This document shows, piece by piece, positions 1 to 9,247 of a DNA stretch of 64,000 nucleotides (its first letter is position 1; the number at the start of each line of letters is the position of its first letter). The stretch is from Bradyrhizobium sp. JYMT SZCCT0428 (GTDB taxonomy: Bacteria > Pseudomonadota > Alphaproteobacteria > Rhizobiales > Xanthobacteraceae): contig NZ_JAFCLS010000005.1 in the NCBI RefSeq assembly GCF_018131075.1, positions 186,001 to 250,000 of the forward strand, read 5' to 3'. Under the pieces are notes generated by a model, which was not told the origin of the DNA, ran no database searches, and saw nothing but the letters and a program-made list of their open reading frames with translations. A program made the position numbers and the translations under genes.

Positions 1-2
1 TC

Positions 3-1985
3 AAGAAGTTCGCCGGGATCGACGTGTTCGATATCGAGCTCGCCGAGGAGGATCCTGATGCGCTGATCGAGACGATCGCCAGGATGGAGCCGACCTTCGG
101 CGGCATCAACCTGGAGGACATCAAGGCGCCGGAATGCTTCTACATCGAGCAGAAGCTGCGCGAGCGTATGAAGATTCCGGTCTTTCACGACGACCAGCAC
201 GGCACCGCGATCATCGCGGCGGCGGCGATCCTCAACGGGCTAAAGCTGGTCAAGAAGGACATCGCGGACGTCAAGCTGGTTTGCTCCGGCGCCGGCGCCG
301 CCGCGCTGGCCTGTCTCGATCTCATCGTCAGCCTCGGATTGCCGCAGGATTGCATCATCGTGACCGACGCGAAGGGCGTGGTCTACGCCGGTCGCACCGA
401 AGGCATGGACGACAACAAGGCGCGCTATGCCGTGAAGACGGAGGCACGAAAGCTGGACCAGATCATCCACGATGCCGACATTTTTCTCGGCCTGTCGGCC
501 GGCAATGTGCTCACGCCCGACATGGTCAAGAAGATGGCGCGAGATCCCCTGATCTTCGCCATGGCCAACCCAATACCCGAAATCATGCCGGAGGCCGCGC
601 TGGCGGTTCGCCCCGATGCGATCATCGGGACGGGGCGATCGGACTACCCCAACCAGATCAACAACGTCCTGTGCTTTCCATTCATCTTCAGGGGCGCGCT
701 GGACTGTGGAGCGACCACGATCAACGAGGAGATGAAGCTCGCGACGGTCCGTGCGTTGGCGGATCTGGCCATGGCGGAAGTGCCCGAGGTGGTGGCTGCT
801 GCGTATAAAGGGGAGAATCTTCGCTTCGGCCGCGACTATCTGATTCCAAAGCCGCTTGACCCGCGCCTCATCGAGGTCGTTGCACCGGCCGTAGCCAAGG
901 CCGCTGCCGACAGCGGCGTCGCGAAGCGCCCGATCACCGACATGGAAGCCTATCGCCAGCAGCTGAGCCGCTTCGTCTACCAATCCGGCAACGCAATGCA
1001 GCCGGTATTCTCCGTGGCAAAGGGAAGCGGCAAGTCTCTCCTGCTGGCGGAAGGCGAGGACGAGCGCGTGCTGCGCGCGGCACAGGTGATCGTTGACGAG
1101 AGGGTTGCAAAACCGCTGCTTCTCGGCCGGCCTTCGACCATCGAGGAGCGGATCAAGGCGTTCGGTCTCCGGCTCACGCCGGGCAAAGACTGCGAGATCA
1201 TCGATCCGCACGATGCGCAGGTCTATTCCAAATGTGCCGACGTGTACCATGTGCGCAGGAAGCGCGATGGCGTGTCGGCCGCGCTGCCGCTGTCTGAGAC
1301 GCGGGGCAACGCGACGGTGCTCGCGTCGATCCTGCTCGAGAGGGGCGTCGGCGACGCGATGCTGTGCGGGGTGATTGGAAGGACCTCCGATCACCTGGCC
1401 GCCATACGCAACGTGATTGGGAAGCGGGAGGACGTGCGGACGCTTGCCGTGATGCAGATGCTCATTCTCCCGCAGCATCAGCTGTTCATTTGCGATACCC
1501 ACTGCAATCTCAATCCGACTGCCGAGCAGGTCGCCGACATCGCATTGTTGGCGGCGGCCGAGGTCAGGCGGTTTGGCATCGCGCCGAGGGTGGCGCTGTT
1601 GTCGCATTCGAGCTTCGGCAGCTCGGCCGTTCCGGAAGCGCACAAGATGCGGGAGGCGCGCACGATCATTCGCGAACGATCGCCCGATCTGGCCGTGGAA
1701 GGCGAGATGCGCGGGGATGCCGCGCTGTCGCAGTCGGTACTCGATCACGAGTTTCCCGATTCCGGCTTCGTCGGTCCGGCGAATGTACTGGTCATGCCGA
1801 ATCTCGACGCCGCCAACATCTCCTACAATTTGTTGCGGATGGCCGCGGGCCAGGGGCTGACCGTGGGCGGCATTCTGCTCGGAGCGGCAAAGCCGGCCCA
1901 TATCCTTACGCCATCGTCCACGGTGCGGCGCATTGTGAACATGGCTGCCGTCGCGATCGCAGACGCCGTCTCCGAGCGAGCCTGA
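3..1985 (+). CDS. maeB: NADP-dependent malic enzyme with C-terminal phosphotransacetylase-like domain (5' partial)
   Basis: Oxidative decarboxylation of malate to pyruvate in the cytoplasm. The reading frame is open from the first complete codon at base 3, so the start lies before the window; about 660 residues are visible, against roughly 750-770 for the MaeB family. Visible malic-enzyme signatures are DDQHGTA and a nucleotide-binding [10 protein letters not shown] segment, followed by NPIPEI and [12 protein letters not shown]. From about residue 330 the protein becomes phosphate-acetyltransferase-like ([23 protein letters not shown]), the known MaeB fusion in which the C-terminal domain is regulatory rather than catalytic. 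Ndh follows 52 bases downstream on the same strand. In rhizobia malic enzyme supplies pyruvate/acetyl-CoA during growth on C4-dicarboxylates, which fits the DctB/DctD-like pair and PHA synthase nearby. Confidence 0.93.
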   Translation, partial: KKFAGIDVFDIELAEEDPDALIETIARMEPTFGGINLEDIKAPECFYIEQKLRERMKIPVFHDDQHGTAIIAAAAILNGLKLVKKDIADVKLVCSGAGAAALACLDLIVSLGLPQDCIIVTDAKGVVYAGRTEGMDDNKARYAVKTEARKLDQIIHDADIFLGLSAGNVLTPDMVKKMARDPLIFAMANPIPEIMPEAALAVRPDAIIGTGRSDYPNQINNVLCFPFIFRGALDCGATTINEEMKLATVRALADLAMAEVPEVVAAAYKGENLRFGRDYLIPKPLDPRLIEVVAPAVAKAAADSGVAKRPITDMEAYRQQLSRFVYQSGNAMQPVFSVAKGSGKSLLLAEGEDERVLRAAQVIVDERVAKPLLLGRPSTIEERIKAFGLRLTPGKDCEIIDPHDAQVYSKCADVYHVRRKRDGVSAALPLSETRGNATVLASILLERGVGDAMLCGVIGRTSDHLAAIRNVIGKREDVRTLAVMQMLILPQHQLFICDTHCNLNPTAEQVADIALLAAAEVRRFGIAPRVALLSHSSFGSSAVPEAHKMREARTIIRERSPDLAVEGEMRGDAALSQSVLDHEFPDSGFVGPANVLVMPNLDAANISYNLLRMAAGQGLTVGGILLGAAKPAHILTPSSTVRRIVNMAAVAIADAVSERA

Positions 1986-2037
1986 CCGGGAAGACGCGCG
2001 GTTGGGCGAGCTGTGAACTCGATCGGTTGAGGCCGTC

Positions 2038-3360
2038 ATGAATGAGCCGCAGGTGGGAAAAGCCAGGATTGTGATCGTCGGAGGCGGAGCCGGCGGATTG
2101 GAGCTTGCGACGCGCCTGGGCGACAAATACGGACGCAAGGGAAAGCTCGACATCACCCTGATCGAGCGAAACCGCACGCATGTGTGGAAACCGAAACTGC
2201 ACGAGATTGCCGCCGGGAGCATGGACATCTCCGCTCACGAGGTCGACTACCTCGCGCAGTCCTACTGGCACGGCTTTCGCTACCGGATCGGCGAGATGAT
2301 CGGGATCGATCGGGATCGCCGTCAGGTGCAGGTGGCGCCGTATTTCGACGCCGAGGGCCGCGAGGTCACGCCGAAGCGGACCTTTGACTATGATATCCTC
2401 GTCGTCGCCGTCGGAAGCCAGAACAACGACTTTGGCACGCCTGGAGTTGTGGAGCATGCGATCAAGCTCGAATCGCAGTCGGACGCACGGCGGTTCCACG
2501 AAAGAATGGTCAATGCGTGCATCCGTGCGCACGCCCAATCCTCGCCTTTGGGAGCGCACCAATTAAAAGTCGCAATCATCGGTGCCGGCGCGACCGGCGT
2601 CGAACTTGCGGCCGAACTCCACAGGACGACGCGTGAAGTGGTGGCGTATGGCCTCGATCAGGTCGATCCCCAGAAGGACATCCGGATTACGCTGATCGAA
2701 GCCGCCGAACGGGTACTTCCCGCACTGCCGGAGCGGGTTTCGAAAGAGACTCAGAAGCTGCTCGACAAGCTCGGGGTCAATGTATTGGTCGGCGCCAAGG
2801 TCGCCGAGGTCGGTTCCGACCATGTGAGCCTCGCGGACGGCCGGACGATCCCCGCCGAACTGATTGTCTGGGCCGCAGGCGTGAAGGCGCCGGATGTCCT
2901 GAAGGATATCGCCGGCCTCGAAACCAACCGCATCAATCAGCTCGTCGTCCGACCGACGCTGCAGACGACGCGTGACGACAATATCTTCGCCATCGGCGAC
3001 TGTTCGGCCTGCTCATGGGGAGAACACGGCAATGTGCCGCCTCGCGCGCAGGCGGCCCATCAGCAGTCCTCCCATCTCTACGCCCAGATTCCACGGCACC
3101 TGCAGGGCAAGCCGTTGCAGGACTATCGGTACAGGGACTTCGGATCACTGGTGTCGCTCGGTGAATTCAGCACCGTCGGCTCGATGATGGGATCGCTGGT
3201 CGGCGGCAACCTCGTCTTCGCAGGTATCTTCGCAAGGATGATGTACCTCTCTCTCTACAAGATGCACGAACACGCGCTGCACGGTTCGGTGAAGGTGGCG
3301 CTCGACACGCTGGCCCGTCTGATCACCCGGCGCACCGAGCCGCACGTAAAGCTGCATTGA
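2038..3360 (+). CDS. ndh: type II NADH:quinone oxidoreductase (NDH-2)
   Basis: Single-subunit, non-proton-pumping NADH dehydrogenase of 440 aa that passes electrons from NADH to quinone at the inner membrane face. The N-terminal FAD dinucleotide fold is visible (VIVGGGAGGLELATRLG, residues about 11-27), as is the second, NADH-binding fold (AIIGAGATGVELAAEL, about 178-193). NIFAIGDCSAC near residue 320 is the second FAD contact typical of the family. The ATG at 2038 is the obvious start, although the upstream Shine-Dalgarno is weak. It lies directly ahead of the bd-type oxidase genes, so the two could form a short NADH-to-oxygen chain by way of quinol. Length is normal for the family. Other FAD pyridine-nucleotide oxidoreductases are possible, but the overall pattern fits NDH-2. 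Confidence 0.9.
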   Translation: MNEPQVGKARIVIVGGGAGGLELATRLGDKYGRKGKLDITLIERNRTHVWKPKLHEIAAGSMDISAHEVDYLAQSYWHGFRYRIGEMIGIDRDRRQVQVAPYFDAEGREVTPKRTFDYDILVVAVGSQNNDFGTPGVVEHAIKLESQSDARRFHERMVNACIRAHAQSSPLGAHQLKVAIIGAGATGVELAAELHRTTREVVAYGLDQVDPQKDIRITLIEAAERVLPALPERVSKETQKLLDKLGVNVLVGAKVAEVGSDHVSLADGRTIPAELIVWAAGVKAPDVLKDIAGLETNRINQLVVRPTLQTTRDDNIFAIGDCSACSWGEHGNVPPRAQAAHQQSSHLYAQIPRHLQGKPLQDYRYRDFGSLVSLGEFSTVGSMMGSLVGGNLVFAGIFARMMYLSLYKMHEHALHGSVKVALDTLARLITRRTEPHVKLH

Positions 3361-3441
3361 CGGTGGGACGGGAGGGATGAATTCGGTCGATGCAAGCCTG
3401 ATTGACGCGAAGGCGCTGCGCCCAAGCTGGAGGGAGTCCTG

Positions 3442-4834
3442 ATGGATGTTGTGGTCCTTGCGCGCATCCAGTTTGCCGCCAACATCACGTTCCACATTCT
3501 GTTTCCCTCGATCTCGATCGCGCTGGGCTGGGTTCTGCTGTTTTTCCGGCTGAAGCACTTGCGCGCGACCGACCCGCAGAAAAAGCTGGATTGGCTGCGC
3601 GCCTACCGGCTTTGGACCAAGATATTCGCCCTGACATTCGCGCTCGGGGTCGTCAGCGGCGTCACCATGAGCTTCCAGTTCGGCACCAACTGGCCGGGCT
3701 ACATGGAGCGCGTCGGGAACATCGCCGGCCCGCTGCTCGGCTATGAAGTGCTGACCGCCTTCTTTCTGGAAGCGGGCTTTCTCGGCGTGATGCTGTTCGG
3801 CCACCGCCGGGTCGGCGAGATGATCCATCTCGGATCGACGTTCCTGGTCGCGTTCGGCACGATGCTGAGTGCCATTCTGGATACTTGCCTTGAATTCATG
3901 GATGCAGACGCCGGCGGGCCACGAGATCGTCGACGGCCAGTTTCACGCGCGGAACTGGCTGGAAATCATATTCAACCCGTCGTTCCCGTACCGCTTCGTC
4001 CATATGATGCTCGCATCCGCGCTGACATGCGCGTTCCTGCTGATCGGGATCAGCGCTTGGCAGATCCTCAGGGGCGTCGCGACCGACAGTGCCTCGCGCG
4101 TGCTGCGGACCGGCCTGATTTTCGCTGCGTTGGCCGCGCCCGCGCAGATACTGGCTGGCGACCTTCACGGGCTCAATACGCTGAAGCATCAGCCGCAGAA
4201 GATCGCGGCGATGGAAGGTGTCTGGGAAACAACGCGGGGAGCCCCGCTTGTGTTGTTTGCGATCCCGGATGATGCGGCGAGATCTAACCGTTTCGAGCTG
4301 GCTATACCAAAACTCGCGAGCCTGATCCTCCGGCACGATCCCGACGGCGAAATCAAGGGACTGAACGAGTTTCCATCGGCCCATCCGCCGGTCTTTCCGG
4401 TGTTCTGGTGCTTCCGGATCATGGTGGGCATCGGCATCCTGATGCTGCTGGTCAGTTGGATCGGCCTGTGGCGGCATTGGCGTGATGGCTGGGATTTCGC
4501 TCGGATGCCGCGACCGATGCTCAAGCTGTTCGCGGCGATGACTTTTGCCGGCTGGGTCGCGACCATTGCCGGGTGGTATGTCACGGAGATCGGACGCCAA
4601 CCCTTCATCGTTTTCGGCCTGATCCGCACGAGCGACGTCGCCTCGCGTGTTCCTTCATCGAGCGTTGCCCTGACCCTCAGCATCTACATTGCGGTCTATC
4701 TGGCGCTGCTTGTCGCCTATGTCGGCGTGCTGAAATACATGTCGGAGACGGCGGATAAGGGTGGAGCGCCGCTTATAACGGAAGGCGCCACAGCGGGCCC
4801 GCAGAAACACCAGCGCCAGGGGGAATTCGCATGA
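3442..4834 (+). pseudogene. cydA: cytochrome bd-type quinol oxidase subunit I (cyanide-insensitive type), frameshifted
   Basis: Subunit I of a bd-type quinol oxidase, which binds haem and oxidises quinol. ATG at 3442 follows a strong GGAGGGAG. The first frame gives about 143 residues with clear CydA sequence (RIQFAANITFHILFPSISI, FQFGTNWPGY, LEAGFLGVMLFGHRRVG) and then turns into nonsense. The rest of the protein (FWILALNSWMQTPAGHEI onward to 4834) continues in the next frame. The break is at about 3870-3875, where one extra base would explain the shift (net +1). The total of about 463 codons matches a short-Q-loop, CIO-type subunit. The usual GRQPW quinol motif reads GRQPF here. As read the protein is broken, but an assembly or sequencing error is possible because both halves are otherwise well conserved. 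The stop overlaps the start of cydB. Confidence 0.85.
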
Positions 4835-5833
4835 TCTCCATGTCGTTCGACGAACTGCTTCCTCTGATCTTCATCGGGTTGATGGGGGTATCACTGCTCG
4901 TCTACGTCGTGAGCGACGGGTACGATCTCGGGGTCGGCATGCTGATGCATCGGGCGACGCCCGAGGAGCGGGACACCATGGTCGCGTCCATCGGTCCGTT
5001 CTGGGATGCCAATGAAACGTGGCTGGTCCTTGGCGTTGGCCTGCTCCTTATCGCTTTCCCCAAGGCACACGGGCTGGTCCTGTCGGAACTGTACCTGCCG
5101 ACCGCGCTCATGCTGGTTGGGCTGATCCTGCGCGGCGCAGCCTTTGATTTCAGGGTCAAGGGCAAGGCCAACCGGAAGGCGAAGTGGGACCGCCTGTTCA
5201 TCGCCGGATCGATGCTTGCGTCCTTGTGTCAGGGCTGGATGCTCGGTCGCTACATCAGCGGCTTCGGTGAGGGCTGGAACTATCCGATCTTTGCGGGCGC
5301 CATTGCGGTGGCGCTGCCGATGGCATACGCGCTGCTTGGCGCGACATGGCTTGTGATGAAGACGGAGGGCGAGCTCCAGGACAAGGCGATCGAGTGGAGC
5401 AAAATCGCCTGGCCGCCCATGGTCGTGGGCTTGATACTGATCTCGATGGCAACGCCGTGGATCAGCGAGACCGTTCGCGTCAGGTGGTTTACCCTGCCGG
5501 CGATGATTGCAGTGGTGTCAATCCCGATCACGACCGGTTGCGCTAGTGGCGGCGCGCCTGTTGCTGGGGTCGCCGGCCGTACGCGGCAGCCTGTGCTGGC
5601 TGCCCTTCGCATTGCTGGTGCTCGTCTTCTTCCTGAGCTTCCTCGGTCTCAGCTACAGCATCTATCCGTTCGTGGTGATCGACAGGCTTACCGTCTGGCA
5701 AGCCGCCAGCAGCCCCGAGGCGCTCAAAATCATCCTGATCGGTGTTTGCGTCACGTTGCCTGTCATTATCGCCTATACCGGATTTTCCTATCGCGTATTC
5801 CGGGGCAAGACCATAGAGTTGGACTATGCTTGA
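4831..5833 (+). pseudogene. cydB: cytochrome bd-type quinol oxidase subunit II, frameshifted
   Basis: Subunit II of the same oxidase, a multi-pass membrane protein. It starts in a 4-base ATGA overlap with cydA. The first frame is typical CydB up to about residue 237 (YVVSDGYDLGVGML, GPFWDANETWLVLG, LYLPTALMLVGLILRG). Near 5533-5550 the frame changes by +1, and the conserved C-terminal helices (FALLVLVFFLSFLGLSYS, YPFVV) are read in the next frame to a stop at 5831-5833. The original frame would run on to 5886 as unrelated sequence. Two missing bases (ACC GGg TTG gCG CTA) or one extra base would explain it. The break affects the same enzyme as the cydA break, with the same net direction. The downstream kinase start overlaps the C-terminal end by 8 bases. 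Confidence 0.83.
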
Positions 5834-7715
5834 GTGGTCGTCCGCAGTGGCCGACGCTCCCGGGTTCGTGCTGGTTCACAAGATGACGGAGCTTCCATCC
5901 CTGGTGAACAAGGGGCCACCCAAAGTCAGTTTTGTGGCGCCCACTTCTACACGTTGGTTTGTTCGCGGCGCATTTGCCCTCGCGCTGGTCGCCGCGGTGT
6001 CGTGGCTCGGATATGCGGTGACGTTCCGCCGGGGCCTCGACCATTTGCACGCTGCGGCTCAGCAGCGGCTGGCCGTCGAGGCCGCCAGGCTAGACGGCCA
6101 TCTTTCAAGATTTGAATATCTGCCATCCCTTTTGGAGACGTCACCTGATGTGTTCCGGTTGCTCGGGGCTCCCAACGATCCCGCACTGCAGCAAACCGTC
6201 AGCCTTTATCTGAAGTCGATCAATCTGCTTGCGGGAGCCGATAATCTCTATGTCCTCGGCGTCTCCGGCGCGACGCTTGCCGCGGCGGATTTCGACCAGC
6301 CCGGGACACCCTTCGGCGAGAACCTGTCGTATCGCCCCTATGTGAGCGAAGCACTCGCGAGCGGCCGGGGGGCGTTCTACGGCGTCGGTATCACGACCGC
6401 GCGCGCCGGTTACTACCTGTCTTATGCCCTGAAGGATGGGGGGACGACGAAAGGAGTCGCCACCGTCAAGGTCAATCTGGATTCGTTCGAGCGTGCGTGG
6501 CGCAACACTGAAAACGATATTCTTCTGGTCGACGAGCGCAAGGTGACGATACTTGCCTCCCGCGACGAGTGGCGCTATCGCCCGGTGGCGCCGCTGTCGG
6601 CTCAGACGCGCGATGACATTGCGCGATCCAAACCTTACGGAAACCACGACCTGGCGCCGCTCGGATGGGCCTTCGTGGTTCAGTCCGGGAGCGGCGCCGC
6701 AAGAATCACCACCGAAAACGGGACCGCCTATACGGTCAGCGAGCGTCCAATCAACCGCGGTCTGTGGAAGCTCGTTCTTCTCGACGACGAGGCGCCCACA
6801 CGGCAGACTGCGCTCATCATCGGGGTAATATCCGGTCTTGCCTCCATCGTTGCGCTGCTTGCGCTGGGCCTCGTCGAGCAGCGCAGACGAGGGATCAAGC
6901 AACGGCTGGCCAACCAGGCGGCGTTGCAGTCGGCGAACGACATGCTCGAGATCAGAGTGCAGGAACGAACCGCTGAACTGCGCGCAGCCCAAGACGATCT
7001 GGTCCATGCCGGCAAGCTGGCTGCGCTCGGTCAGATGTCGGCCGGAATTGTACATGAACTGAACCAACCTCTGGCTGCACTGCAGACCGCGGCCGACAAC
7101 GCCATACTGCTTGTCGATCGCGGGTCGGTCGGCGATGCGCGCGGAAACCTCACCCGTATCGGCGAGCTGGTACGGCGGCTCGGACGCTTGACCGGTCAGC
7201 TACGGGTTTTCGCATACAAATCAAGCAGCCCGCTTGCGGCGGTTTCCGTCGAGCATGCCGTGGCTGAATCGCTCAAGATACTTGCCGCGCGTGTCAAGGA
7301 GGGCGGCGTCGCCGTGGTGTCGGATATTGACGCTGACCTCAGCGTCGTGGCCGATCAAACGCGGCTTGAGCAGCTGTTGTGCAACATTGTGGCGAATGCG
7401 CTGGATGCGGTGGAGAGCGTCGAGCGAAAGGCGATCCTGATCCGGGCAACCAGAGACGAGGGGCAAGCCGAGCGCTGCCGCATCGCTATCAGCAACAGCG
7501 GTCCGGCGATCTCCTCCGATGTTCTCCAGCGCATGTTCGAGCCTTTTGTGACGACCAAGCCTGCGGGCAAGGGGCTCGGTCTGGGTCTGATGCTGTCCAA
7601 CCACATCGCGCGAACCTTTGGCGGCGAATTGCGCGCGCGGAATCTTCCCAGTGGCGCCGAATTTGTCGTGATCCTTCCGTTGGCTGACATAACAGAGGCG
7701 GCTTCGCATGGGTGA
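5826..7715 (+). CDS. dctB: DctB-like sensor histidine kinase
   Basis: Membrane histidine kinase of 629 aa resembling the C4-dicarboxylate sensor DctB. In order: TM1 near residues 46-66, a periplasmic double-PAS-like sensor region (about 67-320) with YRPYVSEAL and GYYLSYAL typical of DctB/dCache sensors, TM2 near 327-350, a coiled coil (RVQERTAELRAAQDDLVHAG), then HisKA with phospho-accepting His410 (IVHELNQPLAAL) and HATPase (NALDAVE, GKGLGLGLMLSNHIA). The start at 5826 overlaps cydB by 8 bases; ATG 5883 (610 aa) is an alternative and neither has a strong Shine-Dalgarno. The regulator overlaps its 3' end, so the pair is co-translated. No dctA transporter is in the window, so the true signal is not known. 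Confidence 0.85.
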   Translation: MLEWSSAVADAPGFVLVHKMTELPSLVNKGPPKVSFVAPTSTRWFVRGAFALALVAAVSWLGYAVTFRRGLDHLHAAAQQRLAVEAARLDGHLSRFEYLPSLLETSPDVFRLLGAPNDPALQQTVSLYLKSINLLAGADNLYVLGVSGATLAAADFDQPGTPFGENLSYRPYVSEALASGRGAFYGVGITTARAGYYLSYALKDGGTTKGVATVKVNLDSFERAWRNTENDILLVDERKVTILASRDEWRYRPVAPLSAQTRDDIARSKPYGNHDLAPLGWAFVVQSGSGAARITTENGTAYTVSERPINRGLWKLVLLDDEAPTRQTALIIGVISGLASIVALLALGLVEQRRRGIKQRLANQAALQSANDMLEIRVQERTAELRAAQDDLVHAGKLAALGQMSAGIVHELNQPLAALQTAADNAILLVDRGSVGDARGNLTRIGELVRRLGRLTGQLRVFAYKSSSPLAAVSVEHAVAESLKILAARVKEGGVAVVSDIDADLSVVADQTRLEQLLCNIVANALDAVESVERKAILIRATRDEGQAERCRIAISNSGPAISSDVLQRMFEPFVTTKPAGKGLGLGLMLSNHIARTFGGELRARNLPSGAEFVVILPLADITEAASHG

Positions 7716-9084
7716 TGACCAATCAATTGGCGTGATCTACGTCGAGGACGACGACGATGTCCGGATCGGCGGTGTTCAGGCTCTCGAACTTGCGGGGTTT
7801 TCGGTCTCGGGATTTGCGTCCGTCGAGACGGCCAACGCGTCCGTGGGCTCCGACATGCCCTTTGTCGTGGTCTGCGACGTCCGCCTGCGCGGCAAGAGCG
7901 GCCTTGAATGGCAGTCCGATCTGCACAGGTTGGATCAGGATCTGCCGGTGATCCTGATCACCGGGCACGGCGATATTTCCATGGCCGTGCAGGCGATGCG
8001 AAACGGCGCCTACGACTTCATCGAGAAGCCGTGCTCGTCGGAGCAGCTCGTCTCGGTGGTGCGCAGGGCGACCGAAAAGAGACGGTTGACCCTGGAGGTG
8101 CGCTCGCTCCGGTCGGCCCTCGCGGACCGCCAGGGCATCGAGGCGAGCCTGCTCGGCCGCTCGCCGCAAATACAGGAAGTGCGCCGGCTCGTTTCCACAT
8201 TGGCCTCGACCAATGTCGACGTCACGATCTATGGCGAGACCGGAACCGGAAAGGATGTCGTCGCGCGCTGCCTCCACAATCACAGCGCGCGGCGCGGCGG
8301 CAACTATGTCCCGGTGAACTGCGGCGGTCTCCCTGAATCGCTCGTTGAGAGCGAGCTGTTCGGCCACGAAGTCGGGGCGTTTACCGGCGCAACCCGCCAG
8401 CGCATCGGAAAGATCGAATATGCCAATGGAGGCACGCTGTTTCTCGACGAGATCGAGAGCATGCCGCTCAGCGTACAGGTGAAGTTGCTGAGGGCACTGC
8501 AGGATCGGTCGATCGAGCGTGTCGGCACGAACAAGCCGATCTCGGTGGATTGCCGTGTGGTGGCGGCGAGCAAGGTGAATTTGCTTGAACTCAGTGAGAA
8601 GCGGTTGTTTCGCGCCGATCTTTACTATCGCCTCGGTGTCGCGTTCATCGAACTGCCGCCACTTCGCGAGCGGCGTGAAGATATTCCTCTGCTGTTCGAG
8701 CACTTCACGCTCGATGCCGCCAGGCGGTTCGAGCGCGACGCGCCGATATTGGACGAGCAGACGCTGTCCGTCCTGTTGGCCTATTCGTGGCCGGGAAACG
8801 TACGCGAGCTTCGTAACGTCGCCGACCGCTTCGTGCTCGGTGTTCTCGATGGCAAGGCGATCAACAAGTCCGGGTTCGGTGCGTCTGATCTGGCGTTGCC
8901 GCGACAATTGGAAAACATCGAGCGATCAATCATCGAGGACGCGTTGCGGCGCAAGCAGGGCGACGTTCAGGCGACCGCCACGATCTTGGGAATCCCGAAA
9001 CAGACCTTGTACGACAAGATCAAGCGCCTTGCTGTGAACGTTGACGGGATCAGGGAGGGCTCAACCGTCCGCGTCGGATCATGA
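7708..9084 (+). CDS. dctD: DctD-like sigma-54-dependent response regulator
   Basis: NtrC-family activator of 458 aa, partner of the preceding kinase. Receiver domain (residues 1-125) with acidic pocket EDDDD and phospho-acceptor Asp57 (VCDVRLRGKSG). AAA+ domain with Walker A GETGTGKD near residue 175, the sigma-54-contacting GAFTGA loop near 223-228, Walker B GGTLFLDEIE, and RxDLYYRL. A C-terminal Fis-type HTH follows (VQATATILGIPKQTLYDKIK). It should remodel RNA polymerase carrying sigma-54 when phosphorylated. The start overlaps the end of dctB by 8 bases. No convincing -24/-12 target promoter was recognised in the neighbouring gaps, so its regulon cannot be named from this window. Confidence 0.92.
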   Translation: MGDDQSIGVIYVEDDDDVRIGGVQALELAGFSVSGFASVETANASVGSDMPFVVVCDVRLRGKSGLEWQSDLHRLDQDLPVILITGHGDISMAVQAMRNGAYDFIEKPCSSEQLVSVVRRATEKRRLTLEVRSLRSALADRQGIEASLLGRSPQIQEVRRLVSTLASTNVDVTIYGETGTGKDVVARCLHNHSARRGGNYVPVNCGGLPESLVESELFGHEVGAFTGATRQRIGKIEYANGGTLFLDEIESMPLSVQVKLLRALQDRSIERVGTNKPISVDCRVVAASKVNLLELSEKRLFRADLYYRLGVAFIELPPLRERREDIPLLFEHFTLDAARRFERDAPILDEQTLSVLLAYSWPGNVRELRNVADRFVLGVLDGKAINKSGFGASDLALPRQLENIERSIIEDALRRKQGDVQATATILGIPKQTLYDKIKRLAVNVDGIREGSTVRVGS

Positions 9085-9087
9085 GCC

Positions 9088-9112
9088 CCCGGCGAACCAT
9101 TGCGACGCCGGG
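9088..9112 (+). terminator. short hairpin after dctD
   Basis: A perfect 7-bp GC-only inverted repeat (CCCGGCG / CGCCGGG) with an 11-base loop begins three bases after the dctD stop. There is no T tract, so it may be a 3'-end stabilising structure or a weak terminator rather than a standard rho-independent terminator. Confidence 0.35.
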
Positions 9113-9247
9113 CGAGCGCACTGGCCGAACCCGTGCCGTTGGCCTGATATGGCGAGCGGCAATAGCACGACAACCAAGGGCGCCGAACAGAAGCGGCCCG
9201 AAACCGGAAACGAACGAAGCTTTCAATCTTGCTGAGCGAGGGACGTG

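Noticed and set aside
240..2228. 662-codon open frame opposite maeB and ndh
   Set aside because: GC-rich antisense shadow. It has no domain, while the plus strand carries clear MaeB and NDH-2 motifs.
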